Source: Bursaphelenchus xylophilus
Taxonomy: Eukaryota > Nematoda > Chromadorea > Rhabditida > Aphelenchoididae
Assembly (NCBI GenBank): GCA_904066235.2
Contig: CAJFCV020000002.1
Coordinates: forward strand, 11,532,001 to 11,596,000
DNA: 64,000 nt
Direction: 5' to 3'
The position numbers and the translations under genes were made by a program. The notes under the pieces were generated by a model, which worked only from the letters and a program-made list of their open reading frames with translations, did no database searches and was not told the origin of the DNA. Numbering within the stretch: the stretch's first letter is position 1; each line of letters starts with the position of its first letter. Of the stretch, positions 46,201 to 57,191 are shown in pieces.

Positions 46201-46653
46201 AAATTTCCCGTTGAAAAACACAAAATTATCTACACCATGAAACCAGAAGTGGTCATTCCAAAAAATGCTCTATATTTCATCTCAACCCTAAAATTCAAAG
46301 ACAAAACAAGAACAAAAACTTACAAGAAGTATCCGTGGAGATCATTGGCTTTTCATTTCGCAATGCAATAATTGTATTAAAGTCTGCCGGACTAAATTCC
46401 TTCAACACATTCACCTGATCCGAACCGAACAAAACGCAAGAATACAGGTCGGTGGCTTGAGAGAAGATCTAAACAGAACGAATAACTGATAAAACACATC
46501 ATTACTCACCTTTCTACTCAAGAGCAAGTCAGAAATTTCAATAGACGCTTCAAAATCCGTGTCGCAATTTATGTTGGACAAGGCGGAGGTGTTGGCCGTT
46601 TCGTTTCGATCGATGAGGATTGTGGCAAGCTCCAGATGCTTTTTTGGAGGCAT
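43284..46653 (-). CDS. XRCC5: Ku80 (DNA end-joining factor), 8 exons, 551 aa
   Basis: Exons (minus, 5' to 3'): 46510-46653, 46324-46468, 45856-46048, 45520-45787, 45181-45441, 44937-45137, 43803-43890, 43284-43639. All phases agree. An N-terminal vWA-like domain (LYSCVLFGSD) leads to the Ku core. Diagnostic Ku80 segments are LIKGYAYGKDYVPV, DRVAICRYAYSAAAHPKVAVLIP and LPDPKILHECQLLKQKALDPHTPLP; the last two fit Ku80 better than Ku70. Ku80 with Ku70 forms the ring that binds DNA ends in non-homologous end joining and at telomeres. At 551 aa it is much shorter than human Ku80 (732). It stops soon after the core and lacks the C-terminal DNA-PKcs-binding region, as expected in an animal without DNA-PKcs. 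Confidence 0.93.
44035..44760. repeat. Foldback of about 0.7 kb in Ku80 intron 6
   Basis: The left arm (agttgtcaaattttgtgaaa, gctggagtgattttcatcg, attgcacagtgcaaaatgcg, ggaaaccgaaaagtattatt) is matched inversely on the right (aataatacttttcggtttcc, cgcattttgcactgtgcaat, tgaaaatcactccagcgact, tttcacaaaatttgacaact). The core matches the foldback in AGL intron 7; the outer arms carry the GCACAGTGC motif. Confidence 0.82.
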
Positions 46654-47509
46654 TTTTGAGGTGAATCAGGAGTAAAAAAGTTGTTTTCGAAGATTTTTCT
46701 TCTTCAAAAATAATATTTTATCACGGCAGGCTGCGCCCGATGTTTCTGCAGGTTGGTGTTATACGATGAAAGCTGTCCGGGAGGTGAAGAATTGTTACAG
46801 TATCTTTATGATTACAAAAGAATTTGACAAAAAAATCAATTTGATGTGTTATTAAGGATTTTTCTGAGGTAATAAACAGTAATACGGATGTTAAATAAAT
46901 ATTTTTTGATCCGATGTTATACTTGATGTGTAAATTAAAATAATTTGCTTATTACATAAAATACAAAGCTTCCACTTGAATTTTATTCCTTCAAATCAAC
47001 TCTACGTTCAAATTTCTCTGCACTAGCGGCTGTAATTATGACGTCATAGGCAGAAAAAATAAAGAAAGAAGATAATTCTGTTATAAATCAGTGATAACAA
47101 ATTTTCTGCGCAAGGAATGCAAAGAAGAAGGCAGAAGAAATATTCATATTGTCAGAAGGGAGATTTAGGACCGTGGTTGAGGTAGTTTTGGGGGTTTCAG
47201 GGAGGAAGTAATAATTTTTTAATTTGAATTTTTTTGATGATTTTAAAAGTTTTCTTTGTAAATTTTAATGATTTAATCAAATAAAAGTTGAGCGTATTTT
47301 ACATTTAAAATTTAAAATAGAGACCCTTTTTACTACTACTACAATACAATGACTTTCAATTTTTTTACTAATTTTTTGAATATAAAAGTTTTTTTTTTTA
47401 TTTTTATAATTTCAAAAATCGTGAATTTATTTAATCAATCATCGTTTCAAAATAAGAAATAGACATAATTTTGATTTAAAATTTTCAGAAAATAAAAAAA
47501 AAATTCATC
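46654..47509. promoter_or_regulatory. Divergent intergenic region Ku80 / AGC kinase
   Basis: About 0.86 kb between divergently transcribed genes. It contains GGCAGGCTGCGCCCG (about 46724), the scattered motif in inverse orientation, and a palindromic ATGACGTCAT (about 47039), which matches a CRE/ATF site. The rest is AT-rich. Confidence 0.5.
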
Positions 47510-49964
47510 ATGTCAGCTGTCAGATTCGAGGACTTCGAGCACGTCAAGTACGTCGGAGAAGGAGCTTTTGGATTGGTAATTATTTTATTTTTTTGAGTTT
47601 GAAAACGAAATAAAAAATAACAAATTAATCAAAAAAAATTTTTATATTTTTTTTGTTGTTTTTTTTTATTTTTTATTTTTTTTTTTTTTTTGAGAAAAAT
47701 TAATTAAAATTTATAAAAAATGAATTAATTTTTTACTATGTTTAAAAAAATTAAATAAAAAAGATCAAAAAAAAAAAATAAATAAAAATTTTAATATTTT
47801 TTTAAATTAAAATTTCAGGTGTCCGTTGCGACCAAATTGAATGGAAATGATGCCAATCAAACATACGCCCTCAAAATGCTACAAAAGAAGAAATTGGCCA
47901 GCAACCACAACAACTTGAAGAATTTGTATGGGGAAATCAAAGCGCTGAAGCAAGTAAACGGCCAATATGCGCCAAAATTGGCGTATACCTTTCAAAATGA
48001 GCATGTGGTATGCCTGGTGATGGATTATGTTGAAGGATGTGATTTATACACATATATGCAGAAAGTTGGAAAATTGACGATGAAGCTGACGAAGTTTTTT
48101 AGTGGTAAGTCAATTTTTCACTTTTTAAATAAAAATTTTAATAAAAAAAATTTAAATTATTTTTTTTGAAAGTTTAATTTTTCAAATTTTTTAAAATGTA
48201 TTTATTTTTAAAATTTAAAATTTTTTATCGAAAAATTTTTTCACCTTAAAAAAATTTTGAAAAATTATTCCAAAATTTTTTTGATATTTTTAATTATTTT
48301 TTTATTTTTTGATTATTTTTTGAGACAAAAAAAAATTATTTTGGATCTAAATTATTGAGTAAATTTTTTTTTATTTCATATTATAATTTTTTTCGATCTG
48401 TAAAAAATTTAAAAAAAATTATTTAAATTTTTTTTGGATTTTTAATTATTTTTTAAAATTTTTTGTTTATTTTTTTGCTGCGAAGAAAATTATTTTGGGA
48501 TCTAAGTTGTAGATTTATTTTTTATTAAAAAAAAATAATTGAAAAAAATCAAAAAATAATTAAAAAAATTAAAAATTAAAACTTTAAAAAATCGAAAAAA
48601 TATTAATAATTTTATTTTCAGCCCAATTAATCCTCGCCTTGGACTACCTGAACGAGGAGTACATTTGCCTCCGAGATTTGAAGCCAGAAAATATTATGGT
48701 AGCCCCCGATGGATACCTCAAGCTGATCGATTTTGGCTTCGCCAAAAGGGATGTCAAAAATTACCTCCAGAAAATGCACAGCTTCGTTGGAACCACCCTT
48801 TATATGGCTCCAGAATGCTTCAACAGAGAAGTTGGATACTCAAGGCTGGTGGATTGGTGGGCCCTCGGGGCAATTATCTACGAAATGTACTTTGGAATGG
48901 TCCCATTCGACGATGAGGACAACGATGAGTTGATCCGAAAGGTAAGAAAATTTTTCTTTATTTTTTTTTTTTATTATTTTTTTTAATTAAATTTGAAAAA
49001 TCAATTTTTTTAAATTTGGAAAATTTACAAAAAATAAAAAATTTTAATAAATTTAGAATAATTTTTTGTATGTTTTTATAAAATTTTTAAAATTAGAAAT
49101 TTAATTATATAAATTTATAAAATAAATTTTTTTGCTCAAAAAAATTAAAAAATTTTTAAAAAGTAAAAAAAATATTTTGAATTAAAAATTGATTTTTTTG
49201 TGATTAAAAAAATTTTTGCAAAAAAATTAAAAATATTTTAAAATAAAAATTTAGATTTTTTTAACTTTCATTAAAATTTTTTAATTTTTAAATTAAAAAA
49301 TTTTAATTAAAAAAATTTTTTTATCAAGATAAAAAAAGGAAAAATTTTTTTTTTTTTGAATTTTTAAAAATTTTAAAGAAAAATTTTTTCTCTTTTTTGA
49401 ATTTTTTAAAAATTTTAATTAAAATTTTTTTTTATCAAAAATAAATTTTAAATTAAAAAATTTTTTTATCAAAATAAAAAATGAAAAAAACGTTTTTTTG
49501 AATTTTTTCATTTTTTTTCAAAAAAATCAAATTTTTTTATTTTTCAGATTTGTGAGGAGGAGCCCTACTACCCTCCAAAAGTCAACCAGAACATCGAAGC
49601 AATAATGGTCTGCCTCCTCATGAAAGACGTCCACAATCGCCTCGGCTCAACCGGATTGCAAGAATTCAAGGAGTATGAATTCTATGCAAAATTTGATTTT
49701 GATGCCCTGAGGGAGAAAAAATTGAAGGCTCCGTTTTCAAAGCCTTTTCCCAAATTTGGAGGGCTGAAAGAAGAAGAGATTGTTGGGTGGAATTTTGAGG
49801 GCAAGAAAGGGATCAAGGACTTCAAAAACTTTGATTACACAGCGCCAGAATTGATCAAGGAGAAGAAGAAAGGGCGAAAAAGGGTGATTGAAGAGGAGGA
49901 GAAGGAGAATCTCCCGGCAAAAAGGGTGAGAAAACCCAAGAATCTTAGTTTAGAGGGTTTTTAA
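47510..49964 (+). CDS. PKA-like AGC protein kinase, 4 exons, 362 aa
   Basis: Exons: 47510-47575, 47819-48104, 48622-48941, 49548-49964. All phases agree. The kinase domain runs from about residue 7 to 270: glycine loop GEGAFGLV, catalytic Lys in YALKML, LRDLKPEN (AGC kinases usually have YRDLKPEN), DFG in LIDFGFAK, activation segment HSFVGTTLYMAPE and the DWWALGAIIYEM helix. An AGC-type C-tail with NFDYTAPE follows, and then a Lys/Glu-rich extension (KKKGRKR, EEEEKENLPAKR) that could be a nuclear signal. The T-loop position phosphorylated in PKA (Thr197) appears to be Ser. Overall it resembles PKA catalytic subunits but is divergent. TTTTCAG lies 21 bases before the ATG. Its introns are almost pure A and T. 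Confidence 0.9.
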
Positions 49965-50645
49965 TATTTTTTTTTCAATTTTTTAATATTTTATTTATTT
50001 ATTTTCCAATTTTTATAGTCTTTCATTCAATTTTTTACCCGGTTTTTATATCAAAAAGCCAAAAAAAAATTTTAAATTGTTGTCTTTCAATTATAATATT
50101 ATAATATTAATTTTTTTAATACTTTTTTTTGTTTTCTTATATCTTATTTTAACTTTTTTATTAATAAAAATATTTAAAAAACCAAAGAAAAAATTTTCAA
50201 ATATAAAAATTTCACAACTTTTGTAAATTTTTCCAAAAAAATTTTTTTTAGAAAATCAAAAAATTGGTGTATTTTTCGATATACATACGATATACATACC
50301 CTAGTTATCAATCTCTGAAAGTTTTAGCTCGCGCTTTCCAATGGCAGCCGAGATATTCAACAATCTTTGCGGACGAGAGAGTATGCAAAACGCGGAGAGC
50401 GGTCAGAGAAAAAACACTTTTTTGCCGATATTTTTGCCAATTTCATGGGAAAAAGTATGATTTTTTGTGGAAATATTGCTCTCTACAATAGAAATAGGTG
50501 ATTAACTTTTCGTCTCCAAAATCGCAAAAAAATTGTCACATTTTTGCCAACTTTCGACCTAAAAATCTCGGTTGTTTCTGCAACTTTGACTACCAAAGAG
50601 CTGTAAGAATTTTTTTCAATTTTTTATAAAAATTAAATAAAAAAA
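49965..50645. other. Convergent intergenic region with a truncated MITE
   Basis: Between the kinase (+) and stomatin-like (-) genes. 49965-50260 is A/T-rich, with AATAAA-like signals. 50288-50583 is the left part of a CAGGGGAAGTAC-family MITE (see the split-MITE entries). Confidence 0.6.
50288..50583. mobile_element. Split MITE, left part
   Basis: From atcaatctctgaaagtttta through agctcgcgctttcc, gagagcggtcagagaa and aaaaatctcggttgtttctg, this matches the copy at 59404-59853 in order and orientation. Its outer left end is missing. It stops at GTTTCTGCAA. Confidence 0.75.
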
Positions 50646-53600
50646 TTACACAATTCTATCATAAATTGGGTCATTATGAGGAGGACTCATGTAGATTCTC
50701 TGGTATCGAGAGGAACATCCTCGAGTGAAATCGCCAAGAATCGAATGAGAGGTCTGATGACCATAGACTTCAGGTTGCTGTGAGGCCATTGGCAGGACGA
50801 GATTGTAGTTTTGTTTACTGAAAAATGGAAAAACGGAGGTTATTTGTAACATACTATTCATAGCAAAAAGCCATGAGAATTTAGACTTGACGGTTTCTGC
50901 AAAGCGCGAGCTAGGATTCTGGCATACATTTTAGAAAAAGTTATTCTAAATTTGCGCCAAGTTCCCTGAAAATCTGAGCGTCGCACTTGGAGTACTTCTC
51001 TTGTTAGAAATTTGCCAAAATTAGGCTCTTTTGAGTCATAACTAAGTTTAAAGGCCCAGGAAAATGACTGATTCTGTCTATGTTGTAGCTCTTGAAATTC
51101 TGTATATGATGGAAGAAAAAAAGTGTATGTTTAAGCGCTGGAAAGTACACTTTTTTTTACCTGAAGGTTGAATTTTTGATAATTTTCGATCATCATTTTC
51201 TCAACGTTAACATACAGTGAGGGACCTGATCCAATGGCAAAAAACGTCTGCTTTTGCATCCCGGAAGGGGCCAAAATGACTCCAAACCCTTCCCTTCTCT
51301 AACAAGGGAAGTCACTTAAGTCACGGATCGATTTTTAAAAACGACTGTTACAGCGATGGGGAGGGTATATAGGACGGAGATATCAAATCTGAAAACCGCT
51401 ACCTCCACCGGCCTCTGGGAGCCGAGATAATCGACCAAAAAGGTTTGACCAAAAAAAAACTGCTCCGAATTTGCATCCTGGAAGGGACCAAAATGACTCC
51501 AAACCCTTCCCTTCTCAAAGCTAAAAAACTCCGCTTTGAAAAGCGCGCCCTTTCCTTCAAGGCGGGCTCTTCAAATCGGGGTTTTATAGCTTATTGTTAG
51601 AGAAGGGAAGGGTTTGGAGTCATTTTGGCCCCTTCCGGGATGCAAAAGCCGACGTTTTTTGCCATTGGATCCCGTCCCTCACTGTAAGGTATGATGATGT
51701 AGTTTGTATACGTCGAATGGCAATCTCTTATAGTCTAACAACCACTTTTTAGTTTAGTTACATCTATTGTGGCTAGCCAAATATACACCGACTTGTAAGC
51801 ACTACTTTTCATTTTTTCCTTTTTTCGACACCGATCGGCGGCGGAAAAAATGTTCGAAACGCTGTGATTACTGTGAATTTCTCCCAAATTTTATCAAAAT
51901 TTCCGGGTCGAATTCACAATATTTTCCCATTGAAAAATCCCCCAAATTTCTTACCCATTCTGCTCCACGGACCGTAAAATCCTGAGCTGTAAAGCCATTG
52001 GATTCTGATCCAATAAATCGGCGGCTTTCTTTGCCTCTTCACAAAGCCTCTCCTCCTCCTCCCAGCTCATTTCCTTCACTTCTTCTTGCTTTGGGAATTG
52101 CAGTTGACCAATAATATCGACTCTGTCGATAACTATGTTCGAAATCTTGATTCCGAACAAATTTCCACCTCTTTTTAGCTGCTTATTCATCTGACGTTCC
52201 AGGTCGGAAATGCCACTAATAACGTCTTCAACGGTCTCTTCAGAAATGCTGTTACGGAGAGCTTGAAGTAAATGGCTTTGGGCTCGGGTATGGTCGAAAT
52301 TCGCGACATTTTCGACTTTGTAATCATAGCTGATTGAAAGCGAGAGCTCAAATGAGTCGAGGGAGTAAGCCTAAAAGGGAGACTAGTATCATAGTGACGG
52401 ACCTGAGCCAGTATCAAAAAACGTGCCATTTTGCATCCGAGAAGTATCACAAATGTGGCAAAATACCTCCTTCTCCGACTAAAAAACTAAGTATCACAAA
52501 ATCTGGCAAAATACCTCTCTCTCCATGTGAAAAAAATTCCGATTTCAAAAGACCCACCCTGGAGAAAGTTCCTTATTTTGGCCGCAACAAAGGTACCCCG
52601 CGAACTGCGCCCAAGCTTGGGCATGAAGTTAGGAAAAAACGCTGCGACCTAGCTGGCACTGAATTACCATAATAGCTCTATAGTTTTAAGGGTACCTACG
52701 AAGGCTGTGACGACTCATTTAGTTCCATACGGAGGCAATAAGTTTAGTTCCGGACATGTTTCATCGTATAAAGTGTAAAATCACAGGATGCAGCCGTTTT
52801 TGAAGGGTAAGGTGGTACGTAAAAAAGAAGGTACCTCACTAACTAAATCCACTGTCCGGGCATTGACAACGATGAATTGAGCGTGCACGCTAAATTTGGG
52901 CTAATTCCGACCAGTTTCCGCAAAGTTATAAGTTGTGGCCAAAATAAGGAACTTTTACCGAGACTAGTACAGTGAGGGACCTGATCCAGTGGCAAAAAAC
53001 CTACCATTTTGCATCCGGGAAGTATCACAAAATGTGGCAAAATACCTCCCTCTCCAAATGAAAAAATTTCGATTTCAAAAAACCCACCCTCCCTTTTTGT
53101 GAGGGAAATTCAAAACGAAGTTTTTTAGTTGGAGAGGGAGGCATTTTGCCACATTTTTTGATGCTTACCGGATGACAAATGGTACGGTTTTGCTACTGGA
53201 TCAGGTTTGTCACTGTATAAACAAATTATGCTCAAGTTTTTAGGCCTAAAATTGACTCATCGAGCCCTTGAAATTGAACCTAATACAGGGTGTACCAAAT
53301 TCGGTGCCCGATTTGAATTGGCTATAACTTCTTTAATTTTGGGCCAAATTTTAAAATTCTTTTTTTCCCTGAATCCTCAGACAACCCCATTTTGTCTGAT
53401 ACCAAATATGTTATACATAGGTAAGTGTCATCTACAGTTATTGGATTTATTCTTGAAGTTCATTTTTTTGGTCGTTTTTCGGTTGTTTTTTCGGCCTTTC
53501 CCGGGGTGTCCGAAAATGGAGTACGGTGCGGAAGAAAAATACGGTGGAATTTCCCCTCCTGAAAATCGACGATGAGAATAAGAACAAAAAGTGAAGATCA

Positions 53601-55404
53601 ACCTCCAGAGTTCGTCGAATGGTCCTTGGTGAAGGCATTCCCTCGGTTCTGGCCAAACTTCGTGTACTCATATGCGGATTTTCTCGGAATTTTGACAAAA
53701 CTTCTTCAATTTTCAGCTCCGTTCGTACCCATCTTTCCTGCTTTTTTTGTTTCCTGTTAACCTGCCAGTCTCAAGGAACCTGTTCCACCAACGCCGAAAT
53801 GTCTTGCGATCTGGGTTGAGCCTTACGTCCGTATTTCATCCTGTATTCCCTTTGAACATTTATCGGCGAACCGTATTTGCCATACCAAACCACAGACCAA
53901 GCTTTTTCTTCCGCACCGTACTCCATTTTCGGACACCCCGGGAAAGGCCGAAAAAACAACCGAAAAACGACCAAAAAAATGAACTTCAAGAATAAATCCA
54001 ATAACTGTAGATGACACTTACCTATGTATAACATATTTGGTATCAGAAAAAATGGGGTTGTCTGAGGATTCAGGGAAAAAAAGAATTTTAAAATTTGGCC
54101 CAAAATTAAAGAAGTTATAGCCAATTAAAATCGGGCCACGAATTTGGTACACCCTGTAGATTATTTTTTGTTGTCAAAAAACTTCATTGTATATCTATAT
54201 TTATATAGTAAAATATCAATATTTTTTTACCTGAATGTTTGAGACCTTTTCTGTTTTTTTCGATGTGTTCACAACTTCAAAGCTCTCAACGAATGGAAGA
54301 ACAAAATAAACGCCCGGCTCAAGGACTGTGGACTTGTTGAACCGACGAAGAACTCCTTTACTTTCTTGGCGGACAATCTAAAAAATAGATCAGGAAAAAT
54401 GACAAATGAAATGCCGGTGATCAAATTTCTACAGGATTGAGGCAAAGACAGCGATTTTTGGGTCGAAAAAAGAAGGAAAAGTTGAGAAAATGAGCTTACA
54501 GGGGAAGTACCCCAAGTACGACGCTCAGATTTTGATGAAACTTGGCAATAATTTAGAATAATTTTTTTCTAAGATATATGCGAGAATGCTAGCTCGCGCT
54601 TTGCAGAAACAACCGAGATTTTTAGATCGAAAGTCGGCCAAAATTTAGGACTTTTTGCCGAATTTCGGCACGAAAATTTTCATGCCTATTTCTACCGTAA
54701 AGGATAATGTTTCTACAAAAAATCAAAACTTTCCGCACGAAACTGCCAAAGTTGTGGCCAAAAAGCGCTTTTCTCTCTGACCGCTCTCCGGATTTAGCGT
54801 ACTCTCTCGGCGACAAATACGGTTCAATATCTCGGTGGCGCTTGTAAAGTGCGAGCTAAAACTTCCAGGAATTGATACTTAGTCCATGCCCGACGTGTGT
54901 GCAAAGTTCAAAGAAAATCTGAGCGTCGCAATTGGGGTACTTCCCCTTTTTAGATGTCTCAAAATTATTCAAAAAAACAAAGATTTTTTCTTGCGATAGG
55001 CAGAGAAATGGCTAAAAAGATTTTCTCTGACAGATCTCCCCATTTTGCGTAGTCTCTTGCCTCCAAAGATTGCTTAAAATCTCGGCCGCACCTGCAAGGC
55101 GCAAGCTAGAACTTTCAATAAATAAAACATGGATTAGACACACTATTCTACCAAGATATCTCACAATAAAAACTGCTGAAAGCATATCGTATTTTACCCA
55201 ACAAACTCTTACCTTTAAAACAAACGGCCACAGGATTGGAAACAGCAAAATCATCACAATTTTTACAACAAAATAAACAATTTTAGTAAGCAAATTCGCC
55301 TTCGGCTTTGCAACATTGGCCTCGACATCAACTGCAGTCTTAATAGACGAGGTTTTGAACAGCAAACTGGAGTTGCTTTGATCCGTCGAATCGGTATCCG
55401 CCAT
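50646..55404 (-). CDS. Stomatin-like SPFH-domain membrane protein, 4 exons, 308 aa
   Basis: Exons (minus, 5' to 3'): 55213-55404, 54231-54377, 51955-52370, 50646-50817. All phases agree. A polar N-terminus is followed by a hydrophobic hairpin (about residues 36-64, KIVYFVVKIVMILLFPILWP). Then comes the SPFH/PHB domain (RQESKGVLRRFN, LEPGVYFVLPFVESFEVVNT, HLLQALRNSISEETVEDVIS, KISNIVIDRVDII), a Glu/Lys/Ala helix (EEEERLCEEAKKAADLL), and the stomatin C-terminal pattern ALQLRILRSVEQN..YNLVLPM. Stomatins are inner-leaflet membrane scaffolds that oligomerise and modulate ion channels. It is divergent from typical stomatins. Every intron is loaded with MITEs, and the last exon lies between two halves of one MITE copy. 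Confidence 0.88.
50893..51012. mobile_element. Split MITE, right part
   Basis: Resumes at GTTTCTGCAAAGCGCGAGCTAGG and runs through aaaatctgagcgtcgcactt to ggagtacttctcttg, matching the right third of the copy at 59404-59853. GTTTCTGCAA is present at both break edges. Confidence 0.75.
51215..51684. mobile_element. Tc1/mariner-type MITE (CAGTGAGGGACC), 470 bp
   Basis: Ends CAGTGAGGGACCTGATCCAA and its inverse (ttggatcccgtccctcactg), flanked by TA on both sides. The arms contain tgcatcccggaaggggccaa and gactccaaacccttccc, with their inverses. Internal ACTCCAAACCCTTCCCTTCT copies give further hairpins. Confidence 0.85.
52385..52565. mobile_element. Partial CAGTGAGGGACC-family MITE
   Basis: atagtgacggacctgagcca, cattttgcatccgagaagta and tggcaaaatacctcc(t/c)tctcc match the arm of the 52970 element. 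The other arm is missing. Confidence 0.6.
52970..53215. mobile_element. Tc1/mariner-type MITE (CAGTGAGGGACC), 246 bp
   Basis: CAGTGAGGGACCTGATCCAG at one end and ctggatcaggtttgtcactg at the other, with TA on each side. The arms contain cattttgcatccgggaagta / caaaatacctccctctcc and the inverse. Confidence 0.85.
53286..54156 (-). mobile_element. Deleted mariner-like transposon with transposase remnant
   Basis: 871 bp with TA flanks and ends CAGGGTGTACCAAATTCG / inverse. Inverted arms of about 250 bp lead inwards from both ends. The minus-strand centre encodes pieces typical of the transposase N-terminal helix-turn-helix: NVQREYRMKYGRKAQPRSQD near 53850, RRWWNRFLETGRLTGNK near 53780 and FRENPHMSTRSLARTEGMPS then RTIRRTLEVDL near 53600-53690. 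The pieces are in different frames, and no catalytic DDE/D domain remains. It is a dead, internally deleted copy. Confidence 0.72.
54499..54946. mobile_element. MITE (CAGGGGAAGTAC family) in stomatin-like intron 1
   Basis: Starts TA-CAGGGGAAGTACCCCAAG, then gacgctcagattttgatgaa, and ends with the inverse (aaaatctgagcgtcgca..ggtacttcccc). The interior has agctcgcgctttgcagaaac and gaccgctctccgg. It is the opposite orientation of the copy at 59404-59853. Confidence 0.8.
54955..55130. repeat. Diverged MITE core
   Basis: cagatctccccattttgcgtagtctcttg, in pieces, and aaaatctcggccgcacctgc plus gcgcaagctagaactttca match the core of the CAGGGGAAGTAC family. Other diverged cores lie at 59990-60130 and 62570-62700. 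Confidence 0.6.
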
Positions 55405-55859
55405 TTGAATTTGACCACTTTTGAATAAAGTAAAAGTAGCAATTTAACTGCTATTTAATAGTCAATATCCCACCTGGATGACAATTAGCCTAATTCCCAT
55501 CCAAATCGTAATTAAATATCACATCGCGAAACCAGTTAATCTCCCCCCAACTTTCTCTTCTTCGATTAATCGTTTTTCTGCCGCATTTCCCTCCGATCAC
55601 AGAGTAATGTGCAATGAAGAGCGGTCTTATTGGGATTGCGAATTCGAAGGAATGAGGAAGGGTGGAGGGGTGAAAACGTTGAGAGAAGCGATGAAACAGA
55701 GGCATGCTTGATATCCACAATGTAGAACCACTTTGTCAGGGGCGTTCCAGAGGTGAGACGCGCGGCTTTCATTGAAATTTTGAGCATATGTTGTGCCTAG
55801 GACAACATCAACTGATTTTCATATAGAGAAAATCTTGATGCGAGCCTTTGTTTTGAGTC

Positions 55860-56060
55860 AAGCCGCCTTCTTGGTCAAAAATTTTCGCGTCCCGACTTTT
55901 CGGGTCAACGACAGTTCGGGTCAACGCAAAACCGATCGATTCGGGGCCTAGGACAGGTGAATACACCAAAAAACGGTCGTGGAAAGTGCCTACGAGACCT
56001 GGCAAAACCGTTGAATGCTCGACGGAGGCTCGGCGAAAGCTCGGCGGAGACTTGGCGAAG
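55860..56060. repeat. CTCGGCG / GTCAACG foldback-family copy
   Basis: Contains gacttttcgggtcaacg, cgcaaaaccgatcgattc, agtgcctacgagacctggc and a CTCGGCGAAAGCTCGGCGG minisatellite ending gacttggcgaagacttac. It matches 2310-2412 and 2865-3000. Confidence 0.65.
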
Positions 56061-56286
56061 ACTTACAATATGTCAACTATTTCTAACTTTAGCCATTATT
56101 TACGTTTGTTTTCTTTACCCTGGGTTACTGTAACATAAAAAAAACTAAAATTTGCAGCAAAAAACAAAGATCCGCTACTTTCATCTTGATATAATAGGTG
56201 ACAGGCTATTCCAGGGCACGATCAATCTTACTATTTCCACTAACTAAGCCCTCTCCCAGCCTCCCCATGCAATGCAATCCATATAC

Positions 56287-56515
56287 AGGGTCTTAAAAAA
56301 AACGTGAAGGAATGTAGAAGGCTGTAACTTCCGGCGGAGGCGGCGCAGAGACTTCGTATTTGAAATATGTATTTTTAAAAGACATAAGTTTTTGTCTACG
56401 AAATAACAAGCTTTTAGAGTGCAAACTGAGGTCGCTACGACCTTCTGAAGTAGAGGCATCTCTACCCCGTTATAGCCTTCCACTTTCCTTCACGTTTTTT
56501 GTAGGACCCTATACT
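56287..56515. mobile_element. Short inverted-repeat element (CAGGGTC..)
   Basis: CAGGGTCTTAAAAAAAACG and tgaaggaatgtagaaggctgt on the left are matched by atagccttccactttccttc and cgttttttgtaggaccct on the right, with TA next to both ends. It is about 229 bp and non-coding. Confidence 0.65.
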
Positions 56516-57191
56516 GGTCGACAAAATTTTCTGTCCATCTGGATCTCGGGAACTGCTGGGCCCAGTACCTTGAAATTGATCGCAGAAACACTGCGGGGAA
56601 ATCTTACACCATACCCAAAAAATCGCATCATTTGATTCACTTATCATGCACTTTTTACCCCGATGACTAAATTATTGATGTGAGTACATGTAAAATACCT
56701 CAAAATATGTGATAAGCTCTCCGAGGACCAGATCAATCTTATTTCTTTCTACTAACTAAGCCTTCTCCTAGCCTCCTCATGCATACGACGAACCGACGCG
56801 ATCCATAGTATCGTTGACCCGAGCTGCCCTGATCCAAAAAGCCGTGGCGCCAAAATTTTTTAGTATGATAATTGTTGTTTTTGTTACGATTTGAATCTTT
56901 TTAGTCTACAAAAATAATAATAATTTATTTGACTCTCCTAAGGGAACCGATAAAAAAGGCAACGACCGAAGCGAAGATGTACAAGGTGAGCAACACAACA
57001 TATAGACCTTGAAATAAGTGAACAATCCTTTGTTTTCTGTGTAATTTGGGCAATACTTTTGTAACCGACTAGAAAAAGAGAGACATCAATTTACAAGTAA
57101 AAAAAACTGTTTTTTGGAAAGAAATTACATCGGAATGGATAAAATTGAGATGAAAATGAAGACTAATACAAATTGTAATCCAGTATGATGA

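Larger units (their letters stand above)
55405..57191. other. Intergenic region between stomatin-like and T-box genes
   Basis: About 1.8 kb with no supported gene. It holds a copy of the CTCGGCG foldback family (55860-56060), a TA-flanked inverted repeat (56287-56515), a repeat shared with 1740-1917 (56650-56760), and a unique AT-rich segment leading to the T-box 3' end. Confidence 0.5.
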
